Position numbers and translations under genes: made by a program. The notes under the pieces are model-generated. The model was not told the DNA's origin and searched no databases. It saw nothing but the letters and a program-made list of their open reading frames with translations. From assembly GCA_033794685.1 (NCBI GenBank), contig JARAYZ010000001.1: a stretch of DNA of 64,000 bases; one strand, 5' to 3'. Below are positions 10,315 through 18,374 of this stretch, one piece after another. Origin of the DNA: Lentzea sp033794685. Its GTDB lineage: Bacteria > Actinomycetota > Actinomycetes > Mycobacteriales > Pseudonocardiaceae. Position 1 is the stretch's first letter. Each line of letters begins with the position of its first letter.

Positions 10315-10355
10315 GAAAAAACCCTCGACAACCCGAAGTTGGGTCGTGCGAGGGT
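10315..10355 (-). terminator. Attenuator terminator upstream of ilvB
   Basis: On the minus strand ACCCTCG (10355-10349) pairs with CGAGGGT (10327-10321), further pairing fills the interior, and a run of six U follows at 10320-10315. It lies between the leader peptide stop (10381) and ilvB (10281). That is the position expected for an intrinsic terminator controlled by leader translation. Confidence 0.85.
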
Positions 10356-10380
10356 CGCGCGTCGACGCAGGCTGTTCGGC

Positions 10381-10428
10381 TCAGGCGTCGACGCGCCTGA
10401 GAAGTACGAGAACGAGCGTGCGCTGCAT
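10381..10428 (-). CDS. ilvB leader peptide (attenuation)
   Basis: A 15-codon reading frame, MQRTLVLVLLRRVDA, containing the run Leu-Val-Leu-Val-Leu-Leu. When charged Leu or Val tRNA is scarce, ribosomes would stall on this run and change the fold of the RNA before the terminator at 10315-10355, allowing ilvBNC transcription. The ATG lies 7 nt after a TACCGT -10 box, so the message is probably leaderless and translation begins at the first nucleotide. The sequence pattern is direct; the control mechanism follows from known ilv leaders. Confidence 0.85.
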   Translation of the reverse strand: MQRTLVLVLLRRVDA

Positions 10429-10435
10429 GAAGCGG

Positions 10436-10465
10436 ACGGTATCGCCTCGCGCAAGAGTGCGTCAA
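10436..10465 (-). promoter_or_regulatory. Promoter of the ilvBNC operon
   Basis: -35 TTGACG (10465-10460), 18-bp spacer, -10 TACCGT (10441-10436) on the minus strand. The predicted start of transcription falls at or next to the A of the leader-peptide ATG (10428). It faces away from the PH-domain gene, which starts at 10514. Confidence 0.8.
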
Positions 10466-10513
10466 CTCTGCGGGATGGAATTCCCGGATCGTGGACGTGG
10501 AACAATCGTCCGG

Positions 10514-10960
10514 GTGAAGAAGCTGGTCTTTCGCATCCCGGCAACAGCCCTGCTCGCGGCGGGTCTGATCGCCATCTGCGTCACCCCTGTGGCGTGGCTC
10601 GCACCGGGACTGCAAGCGCTCTACGTCTTTCCGCTCGGTTACGCGTACTGGGTGCTGCGCAACCGCACGACGGTCACCGAGGAGGAGATCGTCGCGCGTG
10701 GGGTGTTCGGCAAGACGACGCTCAAGTGGTCCGACGTGAAGTCGATCCGGCTGGTGCAGAAGGGCTGGCTGCGGGCCGTCAAGGAGGACGCGTCCGAGGT
10801 GACGCTGCCCGCCGTGCGGTTCATGCACCTGCCGGCGCTGTCGGTGGTCAGCGGTGGGCGCGTGCCCGACACGACGGTGCCCGAACCGGTCGAGGTCGAA
10901 GAGGTGGCCGAGGAGCCTGCCGAGGAGAAGACCGACGAGGTCGTAGAGTCGGAGAAGTGA
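10514..10960 (+). CDS. PH-domain membrane protein
   Basis: 148 residues. Two N-terminal membrane helices (residues about 9-27 and 33-50) are followed by a short bacterial PH domain (TTVTEEEIVARGVFGKTTLKW, then the DVKSIRLVQKGW segment) and an acidic Glu/Val-rich tail. The GTG at 10514 is used because upstream in-frame sequence runs into the ilv control region. It overlaps the next gene by GTGA, so the two are co-translated. Such PH proteins are conserved beside ilv genes in actinobacteria; no enzymatic role is implied. Confidence 0.85.
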   Translation: MKKLVFRIPATALLAAGLIAICVTPVAWLAPGLQALYVFPLGYAYWVLRNRTTVTEEEIVARGVFGKTTLKWSDVKSIRLVQKGWLRAVKEDASEVTLPAVRFMHLPALSVVSGGRVPDTTVPEPVEVEEVAEEPAEEKTDEVVESEK

Positions 10961-11382
10961 TCAAACGGGTTCCGCTGCTGAGCCTGCTGCTGTCCATCGC
11001 GGGCCTGCTGACCTCGGCTTACCTGACGTACACGCACTTCAACGCCGGCGCGCTGCTGTGCTCGGCGGACGCCGTCATCGACTGCGAGACCGTGACCACG
11101 AGCGAGCAGTCGGAGTTGCTGGGCATCCCCGTCGCGTTCCTCGGGCTGGCCTTCTTCGTGTTCCTGACCGTGATCTGCCTCCCGTTCGCGTGGCGGATCG
11201 ACGCGCTCAAGTGGGTGCGTCTCGCGGCGGTCGGCGTCGGCGTGCTGATGGTGGTCTACCTGGTGGCGGCCGAGTTCCTCATCATCGGCAAGATCTGCCT
11301 GTGGTGCACCGTCGTGCACGTGATCACGCTCGCACTGGCCTGTCTGCTGGTCTCCGCGAGTCTGCGCACAAGTAACCTTTGA
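10957..11382 (+). CDS. Vitamin K epoxide reductase (VKOR) family protein
   Basis: Membrane thiol oxidoreductase of about 141 residues with four or more hydrophobic helices. The active-site pair is in KICLWCTVV (Cys-x-x-Cys), and a second cysteine pair (LLCSADAVIDCETV) lies in the first loop, as in VKOR homologues that reoxidise DsbA-like partners through quinones. No fused thioredoxin domain is present, so a separate partner is expected elsewhere. It is translationally coupled (GTGA) to the upstream PH-domain gene. Confidence 0.9.
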   Translation: MIKRVPLLSLLLSIAGLLTSAYLTYTHFNAGALLCSADAVIDCETVTTSEQSELLGIPVAFLGLAFFVFLTVICLPFAWRIDALKWVRLAAVGVGVLMVVYLVAAEFLIIGKICLWCTVVHVITLALACLLVSASLRTSNL

Positions 11383-11459
11383 GGCACCGCTCCCAGACTG
11401 GTGGACGCCTCACCCCCGCGTCCCGCGCGCATTTTTCTTGAACTGAATCTGGAGGAGCA

Positions 11460-13304
11460 GTGCCTCAGCTCCGCTCTCGCACCACCACGCACGGTCGCAA
11501 CGCAGCCGGAGCCCGCGCGCTCTGGCGCGCCACCGGCATGACGGACAGCGACTTCGGCAAGCCCATCATCGCGATCGCCAACTCCTACACGCAGTTCGTG
11601 CCGGGCCACGTGCACCTGCGCGATCTCGGGGACATCGTGGCCGAGGCGGTGCGCGAGGCGGGTGGCGTGGCACGCGAGTTCCACACCATCGCGGTCGACG
11701 ACGGCATCGCCATGGGCCACAGCGGGATGCTCTACTCGCTGCCCAGCCGCGAGATCATCGCCGACTCCGTCGAGTACATGGTCAACGCGCACCAGGCCGA
11801 CGCGATCGTCTGCATCTCCAACTGCGACAAGATCACGCCCGGCATGCTCAACGCGGCCATGCGCCTCAACATCCCCGTCGTGTTCGTGTCCGGCGGCCCG
11901 ATGGAGGCCGGCAAGGCCGTCGTCGTCGAGGGTGTCGCCGTCGCGCCGACGGACCTGATCACCGCGATCTCCGCGTCCGCCTCCCCCGCCGTGAGCGACG
12001 ACGGGCTCTCCGAGGTCGAGCGCTCCGCGTGCCCGACGTGCGGGTCCTGCTCCGGCATGTTCACCGCGAACTCCATGAACTGCCTCACCGAGGCGCTGGG
12101 GCTGTCGCTGCCGGGCAACGGCTCGACGCTGGCCACGCACGCCGCGCGCCGCGAGCTGTTCTCCGAGGCCGGCCGCGTCGTCGTGGAGCTGTGCAGGCGC
12201 TGGTACGGCGAGGACGACGAGTCGGCGCTGCCGCGGTCGATCGCGAACCGCAAGGCGTTCGAGAACGCGATGGCGCTCGACATGGCCATGGGCGGCTCGA
12301 CGAACACCGTGCTGCACATCCTCGCCGCCGCGCAGGAGGGCGAGATCGACTTCACGCTGCAGGACATCGACGACCTGTCGCGCCGCGTGCCGTGCCTGTC
12401 CAAGGTGTCGCCGAACAGCGACTACCACATGGAGGACGTGCACCGGGCCGGCGGAATCCCCGCGCTGCTGGGCGAGCTCTACCGCGCGGGCCTGCTCCAC
12501 GACGACGTCACGTCGGTGCACACGCCGACGATGGCGGAGTGGCTCGGCAAGTGGGACATCCGCGCCGAGAACCCGTCCGCCGAGGCGATCGAGCTGTTCC
12601 ACGCCGCCCCCGGTGGCGTGCGCACGACCGAGGCGTTCTCGACGTCGAACCGCTGGTCCTCTTTGGACACCGACGCGGCCGGTGGCTGCATCCGCGACGA
12701 CGAGCACGCCTACACCCGTGACGGCGGCCTGAACGTGCTGCGCGGCAACCTGGCCGAGCGCGGCGCGATCATCAAGTCCGCGGGCATCGACGAGGAGCTG
12801 TGGCACTTCGAGGGCCCGGCGCGCGTCGTCGAGTCCCAGGAGCAGGCCGTCTCGGCGATCCTGAACAAGGAGATCCAGGCGGGCGAGGTCCTGGTCGTGC
12901 GCTACGAGGGCCCGTCCGGCGGCCCCGGCATGCAGGAGATGCTGCACCCGACGGCGTTCCTCAAGGGCTCGGGCCTCGGCAAGAAGTGCGCGCTGATCAC
13001 GGACGGCCGGTTCTCCGGCGGTTCGTCGGGCCTGTCGATCGGCCACATCTCGCCGGAGGCGGCGGGCGGCGGCACGATCGGCCTGGTCCAGAACGGTGAC
13101 CGGATCCTGATCGACGTGCACGAGCGCAAGCTCGAACTGCTGGTGGACGCCGACGTGCTGGCCGAGCGCCGGGCGAAGATGGAGGCGTCGGAGCGGCCGT
13201 GGCAGCCGGTCGACCGGATCCGTCCGGTGACGGCGGCGCTGCGGGCGTACGCGCGGATGGCGACGGACGCGTCCACGGGTGCCGTGCGCAACCCGGATCT
13301 CTAA
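11460..13304 (+). CDS. ilvD: Dihydroxy-acid dehydratase
   Basis: Dehydrates 2,3-dihydroxy-3-methyl acids to 2-oxo acids, the third shared step of valine/isoleucine synthesis. It has 614 residues, the length of the long enterobacterial-type group. Fe-S ligands are visible in ISNCDKITPGM and CPTCGSCSGMFTANSMN. The GTG at 11460 follows GGAGGAG, a strong ribosome binding site. It is transcribed separately from ilvBNC, on the opposite strand. The stop overlaps the convergent small membrane gene by 4 bp, and a strong hairpin lies 40 bp on. Confidence 0.97.
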   Translation: MPQLRSRTTTHGRNAAGARALWRATGMTDSDFGKPIIAIANSYTQFVPGHVHLRDLGDIVAEAVREAGGVAREFHTIAVDDGIAMGHSGMLYSLPSREIIADSVEYMVNAHQADAIVCISNCDKITPGMLNAAMRLNIPVVFVSGGPMEAGKAVVVEGVAVAPTDLITAISASASPAVSDDGLSEVERSACPTCGSCSGMFTANSMNCLTEALGLSLPGNGSTLATHAARRELFSEAGRVVVELCRRWYGEDDESALPRSIANRKAFENAMALDMAMGGSTNTVLHILAAAQEGEIDFTLQDIDDLSRRVPCLSKVSPNSDYHMEDVHRAGGIPALLGELYRAGLLHDDVTSVHTPTMAEWLGKWDIRAENPSAEAIELFHAAPGGVRTTEAFSTSNRWSSLDTDAAGGCIRDDEHAYTRDGGLNVLRGNLAERGAIIKSAGIDEELWHFEGPARVVESQEQAVSAILNKEIQAGEVLVVRYEGPSGGPGMQEMLHPTAFLKGSGLGKKCALITDGRFSGGSSGLSIGHISPEAAGGGTIGLVQNGDRILIDVHERKLELLVDADVLAERRAKMEASERPWQPVDRIRPVTAALRAYARMATDASTGAVRNPDL

Positions 13305-13543
13305 AGAACTGCCGCCAGAGCCATAGCGGCGCCGAACACGAGCCAGCCCGTCAGCGGTCCGCTGACGGGCTGCTCCGTCTTCTTGACCAGGACGCCGCCG
13401 ACGATCAGGCCCGCGAGCAGGCCGAGCGGCGGGAGCAGGGACTTCGCGGTGAGGCCGAACGGGAACGCCACGAGGTAGACGATCGGGATCCCGACCACCA
13501 GCAGGGCGAACTGGAGCAACGCTCCCGTCAGGTTCTTCCGCAT
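13301..13543 (-). CDS. Small membrane protein (80 aa)
   Basis: Two to three hydrophobic helices (residues about 8-27, 37-52, 62-80) with a short charged N-terminus (MRKN). No family name is recognised. It is convergent with ilvD, sharing 4 bp. Its coding sequence contains the 14-bp perfect inverted repeat that probably terminates ilvD. The upstream DoxX gene on the same strand ends 11 bp before its start, so the two are likely cotranscribed. Confidence 0.7.
   Translation of the reverse strand: MRKNLTGALLQFALLVVGIPIVYLVAFPFGLTAKSLLPPLGLLAGLIVGGVLVKKTEQPVSGPLTGWLVFGAAMALAAVL
13344..13372 (+). terminator. ilvD terminator inside a convergent gene
   Basis: A perfect 14-bp inverted repeat (13344-13357 and 13359-13372) with one central base, 40 bp past the ilvD stop. 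It lies wholly within the coding sequence of the 80-residue membrane protein. It can fold in RNA from either strand and has no U tract. Confidence 0.65.
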
Positions 13544-13553
13544 CCGTGAGTTC

Positions 13554-14282
13554 TTACCGGAAGACGAAGTACGTGACCGCGGCGCCGCCGATCCCGATCA
13601 CCAGCGCGATGAACCCGGCTGCCAGAGGGTGGCGGAACCAGCTGCGGTTGTAGTCCAGCGCGGCCCGGCCGGGCCCGGCGAACAGCGCCGCGAACGCCAT
13701 GCCCGCGAGTGCCAGCTCCAGCTCCACGCCGTTGGGGCCGAAGAAGCCGCCCTTGTACTGCAGCGCGATGACGTTGGCCATCACCGCGAGCAGGCCCGCC
13801 GCCGCGAGCGGCGTGAAGAGGCCCAGCACGAGCAGACCGCCGCCGGCGAGCTCGGTGATGCCGGTGACCCAGGCGAGGACCACGGACTCGCGGTAGCCCA
13901 TCTTCTCGAGCGACTGGGCGAAGCCGTTGATGCCGGGGCCGCCGAAGAGCCCGAAGACCTTCTGCAGGCCGTGCAGCACGAAGATGCCGCCGAGCACCGC
14001 CCGCAGCCCGAGCAGACCGATGTCCGGGCCGGCGGTCCAGCCGAACTTCTTGCGCTCGTCCTCGAACGGGTCCTCGTCGCGGGAGTCCACAGTGGACGTG
14101 TCCAGCGGCGTGTAGGCCGTCGTGTCGAACGACTTCGTGGTCGAGTCGTACGGCGACAGAACGTCCGACCCGGCTCTGGTCGTGCCGTCGTCGAAGTGGT
14201 GCACTCCCCCTCCGCTGCTCGAGTAGAACGAGTCGTCGGAGAAAGCGCTCGAACTCGCCGAGCCTTTGTCGTGAGTAGCCAC
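13554..14282 (-). CDS. DoxX family membrane protein with long N-terminal extension
   Basis: 242 residues. The first 80 are a Ser/Asp/Thr-rich disordered segment (for example DSSTVDSRDEDPFEDE-like acidic stretches). Then come four membrane helices of the DoxX fold, starting GLLGLRAVLGGIFVLHGLQK and including the family's GITELAGGGLLVLGLFTPLA. DoxX proteins are linked to thiol or quinone redox in membranes. The gene is followed after 11 bp by the small membrane protein gene. Confidence 0.88.
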   Translation of the reverse strand: MATHDKGSASSSAFSDDSFYSSSGGGVHHFDDGTTRAGSDVLSPYDSTTKSFDTTAYTPLDTSTVDSRDEDPFEDERKKFGWTAGPDIGLLGLRAVLGGIFVLHGLQKVFGLFGGPGINGFAQSLEKMGYRESVVLAWVTGITELAGGGLLVLGLFTPLAAAGLLAVMANVIALQYKGGFFGPNGVELELALAGMAFAALFAGPGRAALDYNRSWFRHPLAAGFIALVIGIGGAAVTYFVFR

Positions 14283-14351
14283 GCCCGCACGCTAGGGGGC
14301 CTCGTGCGGGCGCGCGAGAGCCGAACGGCAGCCCAGTTTCACCCGTTCAGA

Positions 14352-15266
14352 CTAATAAGTCCCGTGGACCAGATTGCGGGGTTCCTCCCCGGCGGCGAAC
14401 CGGGCGATCTCCGAGATGGCGATGGCGTACGCGCGACGTCCGCTGCCCGTGCACGACCCGGCCACGTGCGGGGTCAGGAACAGGCCCGGCGCGGTCCACA
14501 GTGGATGATCGGCCGGCAGTGGTTCGGGATCGGTCACGTCGAGGGCCGCGCGCAGCCGTCCGGAGGTCAGTTCGGCGAGCAACGCGTCGGTGTCCACGAC
14601 CGGTCCGCGTGCCCCGTTGACCAAGATCGCGCCGTCCTTCATCGCTGCCAGGAACTTGGCGTCGACGAGGTGGTGGGTCTCCTCGGTCATGGGCGTGAAG
14701 ACGACCACGGCGTCGAACTCCGGCAGCAGCTGCGGCAGCTCGTCCTGACCGTGCACGCCTTCCCGGGCGGTGCGACCGACGAGTGTGGCGGACGCGTTGA
14801 ACGGTTCCAGACGCTTGCGCAGCTGCTCACCGAGATCACCGGCGCCGACGATCAAGACCTTCTTGTCCTGCAAGGTGTCCGTGGCGTGGAAGTCCCAGCG
14901 GCCCTCGACGCGTGCCTTCTCGAAGACGAAGAAGTCCCGGTAGATCGCGATCAACGCGCCGATGGCCCACTCCGCGGTGCTGCCGCCGTGCGCGCCCCGG
15001 CACGTGGAAAGCATCACACCGTCGGGCACCTTGCCGACGAAGTTCTCGGCGCCTGCGCTCAGGAGCTGCACCAGCTTGAGGTTCGGCAACTGCCCGAACA
15101 CCTCGCGCGGGTCCGTGCCCGAGAGGAACCGCGGGATCAGGACCTCGGCGTGCGCGCCCTCCTCCGGCAACGGCTCCCCCGGCACGTAGCGAACCGGCCG
15201 GACACCGTCCACCTGAGACAGCGCTTGAACTCCGAAATCATCTGGCACGAGCACGGTGAGCGTCAC
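14352..15266 (-). CDS. D-isomer-specific 2-hydroxyacid dehydrogenase
   Basis: NAD(P)-dependent oxidoreductase of 304 residues. The nucleotide-binding motif appears as IVGAGDLGEQL; catalytic Arg is in NGARGPVVDTDAL, Glu in DVTDPEPLP and His in LTPHVAGSCTG. The substrate is unknown; the family covers phosphoglycerate, glyoxylate and hydroxypyruvate reductases, and this is not a serA duplicate because it lacks the C-terminal domains. The GTG at 15266 (VTLTVLVPDD) is preceded by TACTTT 6 nt upstream, compatible with a leaderless message. An ATG ten codons earlier is the alternative and would overlap the divergent gene. Confidence 0.88.
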   Translation of the reverse strand: MTLTVLVPDDFGVQALSQVDGVRPVRYVPGEPLPEEGAHAEVLIPRFLSGTDPREVFGQLPNLKLVQLLSAGAENFVGKVPDGVMLSTCRGAHGGSTAEWAIGALIAIYRDFFVFEKARVEGRWDFHATDTLQDKKVLIVGAGDLGEQLRKRLEPFNASATLVGRTAREGVHGQDELPQLLPEFDAVVVFTPMTEETHHLVDAKFLAAMKDGAILVNGARGPVVDTDALLAELTSGRLRAALDVTDPEPLPADHPLWTAPGLFLTPHVAGSCTGSGRRAYAIAISEIARFAAGEEPRNLVHGTY

Positions 15267-15294
15267 AAGAGCAAAGTACGTCAGAATGTTCGTC

Positions 15295-16173
15295 ATGCGG
15301 GAGCGCGACGTCATTGCGTGGGACGGCACGAAGATCCGGACGTGGCAGGTGCCCGGCGAGGGGACACCGGTGCTGCTGTGCCCCGGCGTGGGGTCCGGCC
15401 CCGAGTCGTGGCCTTCGCTGACCGAGCGCGAGGGCCTGCTCAGCTGGTACATGCGCGGCACGATGGGCTCCGACAGGCCGGTCGACGAGCGCAACATCTC
15501 GCTGGACGACCACGTGTCGGACGCGATCGCCGCGATGGACGACGCGGGGGTCGAGCGGTGCGTCGTCATGGGCTGGTCGATGGGCGTGACGATCGCGGCC
15601 GAGCTGGCGTTGCGTCATCCGGAACGGGTGGCGGGCCTGCTGCTCGTCGCGGGCGCACCGGGTGACTCGTTCGACGCCATGTTGCCGCTCGTCCCCCAGA
15701 ACGTGCGCCGGTTCGTCGGGCTGACGGGCGCGAAGCTGTTGCAGCAGGCCGGTCCCGTGCTGGACAAGGTGCTGCACCACCTCCCGGTGACGGACGCGAC
15801 GACGTTCCTGTTGCGGCACAGCGGCGTGATCAAGCCGTCGAGCGACCCGAAGGCCGTCACGCACGCGGTGAGCCGGTTCCTGCAGCACGACTGGCGCTGG
15901 TACTTCACGCTGGCGCTCGCACTGGGCGCGACGCCGCGGCAGGACCTGAGCCCGATCGTGTGCCCGGTCACACTGCTGGCCGGGCGGGACGACGTGCTGG
16001 CGACGACGGAGAGCATGTCCGGGCCGGTCGGTTCGCTGCCCCAGGCACGGCTGCGGCTGCTGCCGTGCAGCCACTACCTGCCGCTCGAGGCGCCCGAGGT
16101 GGTCAGCGCCGAACTCGACCTCCTGCTCGACCGGGTCAGCGCGGTCGACTTCGCCACGTCCGGGAGAAGTTGA
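15295..16173 (+). CDS. Alpha/beta hydrolase
   Basis: 292 residues with the alpha/beta hydrolase layout: an oxyanion region near LLCPGVGSGPESW, nucleophile elbow GWSMG, acid in AGRDDVLATTE and His in PCSHYLPLEAPE. The esterase or peptidase substrate is not predictable. The ATG at 15295 (MRERDVIAWDG) is chosen; an in-frame ATG at 15286 is possible. It is divergent from the 2-hydroxyacid dehydrogenase, with only about 28 bp between starts, so the two promoters must overlap. Confidence 0.87.
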   Translation: MRERDVIAWDGTKIRTWQVPGEGTPVLLCPGVGSGPESWPSLTEREGLLSWYMRGTMGSDRPVDERNISLDDHVSDAIAAMDDAGVERCVVMGWSMGVTIAAELALRHPERVAGLLLVAGAPGDSFDAMLPLVPQNVRRFVGLTGAKLLQQAGPVLDKVLHHLPVTDATTFLLRHSGVIKPSSDPKAVTHAVSRFLQHDWRWYFTLALALGATPRQDLSPIVCPVTLLAGRDDVLATTESMSGPVGSLPQARLRLLPCSHYLPLEAPEVVSAELDLLLDRVSAVDFATSGRS

Positions 16174-16209
16174 CTTCGGGTTCACGGTCGTCCACCTAAC
16201 CTGGGGGAC

Positions 16210-17370
16210 GTGGTTCGTTCCGTTGCGTTGCTGACCGCCGCCTGCCTGCTGGCAGGGGGCTGCGCGAGCTTTCCCGACGAGCCGGCGCCGACGCAGTGGA
16301 GCGTGCAACCACAGCTGACCCCGCAGGCAGGCCCGAAGCCCGAGCTGCCGGGTGAGTACCGCCCGACGCCGGGCGACCCCGGCCGCAACCCGGCGCCGCA
16401 GAGCGTGCCGCCGCCGCAGGGCTGCAAGGACTACCACCCGGCCGTCGTGGCCACGTGCCTCAACCCCGTCACAGGCGTCGCCCCGATCGGCGCGGACGCC
16501 AAGGGCGGAGTCGCGGCCTACGCGACCGAACGCGGTGGTCGCCTGCTCAAGGTCACCAAGGACGTCGACCCGGTCGTGGTCGCCCAGATCGAGGCCGACG
16601 CGTCGACCGACGGCGGACTGACGGGCCTGACGCTGTCGGCGACGTTCGCGGAGGACCAGCTCGCGTACGTCTACGTCACGACGGCGACGGACAACCGGGT
16701 GCTGCGCATCGCGCCCGGTGACACGCCCAAGCCGATCCTCACCGGCATCCCGAAGGGCCCGTCGGGCAACCGCGGTGTGCTGGCGAGCGACCGCAAGGGC
16801 GCGATCCTCGTCGCGACCGGTGACGCCGGGAACCCGGCGCTGGCCGCCGACCCGAACTCGCTGGCCGGCAAGGTGCTGCGGATCGACGGCTCCGGCCAGC
16901 CCGCCCAGGGCAACCCGACGGCCGGCAGCGCGGTCGTCTCGGCCGGGCTGCGCCTGCCCGGCGGCCTGTGCGTCTCCGCGGACAGCTCGAAGGTCTGGGT
17001 GACGGACTGGACCGCGAACGCCGACGTCGTCTACCGCGTCCAGCCGGGCAAGCTCGGCGAGGCCGCGTGGAGCTGGCCGGACAAGCCCGGTGTGATGGGC
17101 TGCGCGTCGTACTCGGACATGCTGATGCTGGCGACGTCCAAGACGCCCGGCCTGCAGTCGTTGTCGATGAACGCCGCCGGGGCCTTCACCGGCAAGCCCG
17201 AGCTCACGATGCAGGAGGACGGCTTCGGCCTGCTCGGGCCGGTGGAGATGCTGAACGAGTCGGCGTCGCTGGTCGGCACGGTCAACAAGGCCGGTGGTCA
17301 GCCCATCTCGTCGGACGACAGGGTCGTCATCGTCGTGCGTCCGGACCCCGCCGGTGGCTCCAAGGACTGA
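16210..17370 (+). CDS. Lipoprotein with PQQ-type sugar dehydrogenase beta-propeller
   Basis: 386 residues. The signal peptide ends in a lipobox (LLAGGC, lipid-anchored Cys at about residue 18), followed by a Pro-rich linker to about 70. The six-bladed propeller resembles soluble glucose/sorbosone dehydrogenases: blades include LASDRKGAILVATGDAG and NSLAGKVLRIDGSG, characteristic of this group. Whether it binds PQQ is uncertain. The GTG at 16210 follows TAACCT by 7 nt, so it may be leaderless. Its last 44 bp overlap the convergent LysR gene. Confidence 0.87.
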   Translation: MVRSVALLTAACLLAGGCASFPDEPAPTQWSVQPQLTPQAGPKPELPGEYRPTPGDPGRNPAPQSVPPPQGCKDYHPAVVATCLNPVTGVAPIGADAKGGVAAYATERGGRLLKVTKDVDPVVVAQIEADASTDGGLTGLTLSATFAEDQLAYVYVTTATDNRVLRIAPGDTPKPILTGIPKGPSGNRGVLASDRKGAILVATGDAGNPALAADPNSLAGKVLRIDGSGQPAQGNPTAGSAVVSAGLRLPGGLCVSADSSKVWVTDWTANADVVYRVQPGKLGEAAWSWPDKPGVMGCASYSDMLMLATSKTPGLQSLSMNAAGAFTGKPELTMQEDGFGLLGPVEMLNESASLVGTVNKAGGQPISSDDRVVIVVRPDPAGGSKD

Positions 17371-18307
17371 GGGCGAACCGCTCTCCTCCGTCGCGCCACC
17401 ACCGGGCGTAGACCTCGCTCTCCTCGACCAGCTTCAGATACCCGGTCGCGACCTGCTCGCACAGGTCGTCGATCTCCTCGGCGACCGGCGCGTCCGTGCG
17501 CCAGGCCAGCACGACCTCGCGCACCAGCGGGTTCCCGGTGATCGGCAGGCGCGCGACGCCGGGCGGGGTGCTGCCGACCGGGTAGAGCGGGCAGACCGCC
17601 CCGGACTCCCTGATCAACGTGAGTGCGACGTGCGCCTCGCTGCTGAAGTGCGCGATCCGCTGCTCGAAGCCGCTCGCCGCGCACTCGCGGGCGAAGTGGG
17701 CGTTCATGCCGCTGTCGTCGGGCTCGGGCATGACCCACTTGTCGTGCGCCAGGGCTTCCAGTGCGATCTCGGGCTGTCGTGCGTGCGGGTGGTGCTCGGG
17801 CACACCGACGAACAGCGGTTCGCGGGTCAGCAGGCGATGGCCGGCGTTCGGCGGAAAGGTCAGCGGAGTTCCGGGGAATTGCCGCAGGACGGCGATGTCG
17901 AGTTCGCCGGTGGTGAGCAACGCGGTGAGCGTCGCCGTCTCCTTGACGGTGCGACTCGTGACGTTGTCCTTTAACGCGGCGACGAGTAGTCCGAAGTGAT
18001 GAGCCGGAATTCCCGCGAGCCTGGTGGGAGCGCTGGCGCATTGCGTGTTACGGCGCGTTACGCGTTCCAGCGTGACGAGCTGAGTGAGCATCGACCGCGC
18101 CTCCTGCACGAAGTCCTGACCGGTCGGCGTGAGCTTGACGCCGTCGTTCGCGCGCAGGAACAGCGTGCCGCCCAGGTGGTCCTCGATGCGTTTGAGCTGC
18201 GTCGTCACCGCGGGCTGGGTCAGGTGGAGCCGGGCGGCGGCCTTGCGCAGGCTGCCGCAGTCGGCGATCGCCACGACCAGTTCGAGATGCCGCACTTCCA
18301 GACGCAT
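17327..18307 (-). CDS. LysR family transcriptional regulator
   Basis: 326 residues. The N-terminal winged helix-turn-helix is clear (MRLEVRHLELVVAIADCGSL then RKAAARLHLTQPAVTTQLKRIE). A periplasmic-binding-like effector domain follows, and the C-terminal tail of about 30 residues is Arg-rich. It is divergent from the JAMM/SnoaL/VOC genes, 67 bp between starts, with a TAT-N11-ATA motif between; by LysR convention it probably controls that unit and itself. The ligand is unknown. Confidence 0.93.
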   Translation of the reverse strand: MRLEVRHLELVVAIADCGSLRKAAARLHLTQPAVTTQLKRIEDHLGGTLFLRANDGVKLTPTGQDFVQEARSMLTQLVTLERVTRRNTQCASAPTRLAGIPAHHFGLLVAALKDNVTSRTVKETATLTALLTTGELDIAVLRQFPGTPLTFPPNAGHRLLTREPLFVGVPEHHPHARQPEIALEALAHDKWVMPEPDDSGMNAHFARECAASGFEQRIAHFSSEAHVALTLIRESGAVCPLYPVGSTPPGVARLPITGNPLVREVVLAWRTDAPVAEEIDDLCEQVATGYLKLVEESEVYARWWRDGGERFALSPWSHRRGPDARR

Positions 18308-18318
18308 GAGCCCGATGT

Positions 18319-18335
18319 TATCGCTCAATGTAATA
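18319..18335. promoter_or_regulatory. Candidate LysR binding site
   Basis: TAT-N11-ATA in the 67-bp gap between the LysR gene and the JAMM-domain gene. It fits the T-N11-A recognition pattern of LysR regulators. The motif is weakly specific; support comes mainly from its position. Confidence 0.45.
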
Positions 18336-18374
18336 GGTCGAACACCCTTCGCAGTCGATACGTTCGACCCTGTG

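Noticed and set aside
8395..11382. Open frame of 995 codons on the plus strand over ilvB
   Set aside because: It is the antisense of ilvB joined to the true VKOR frame. Only the last part (10957-11382) is a gene.
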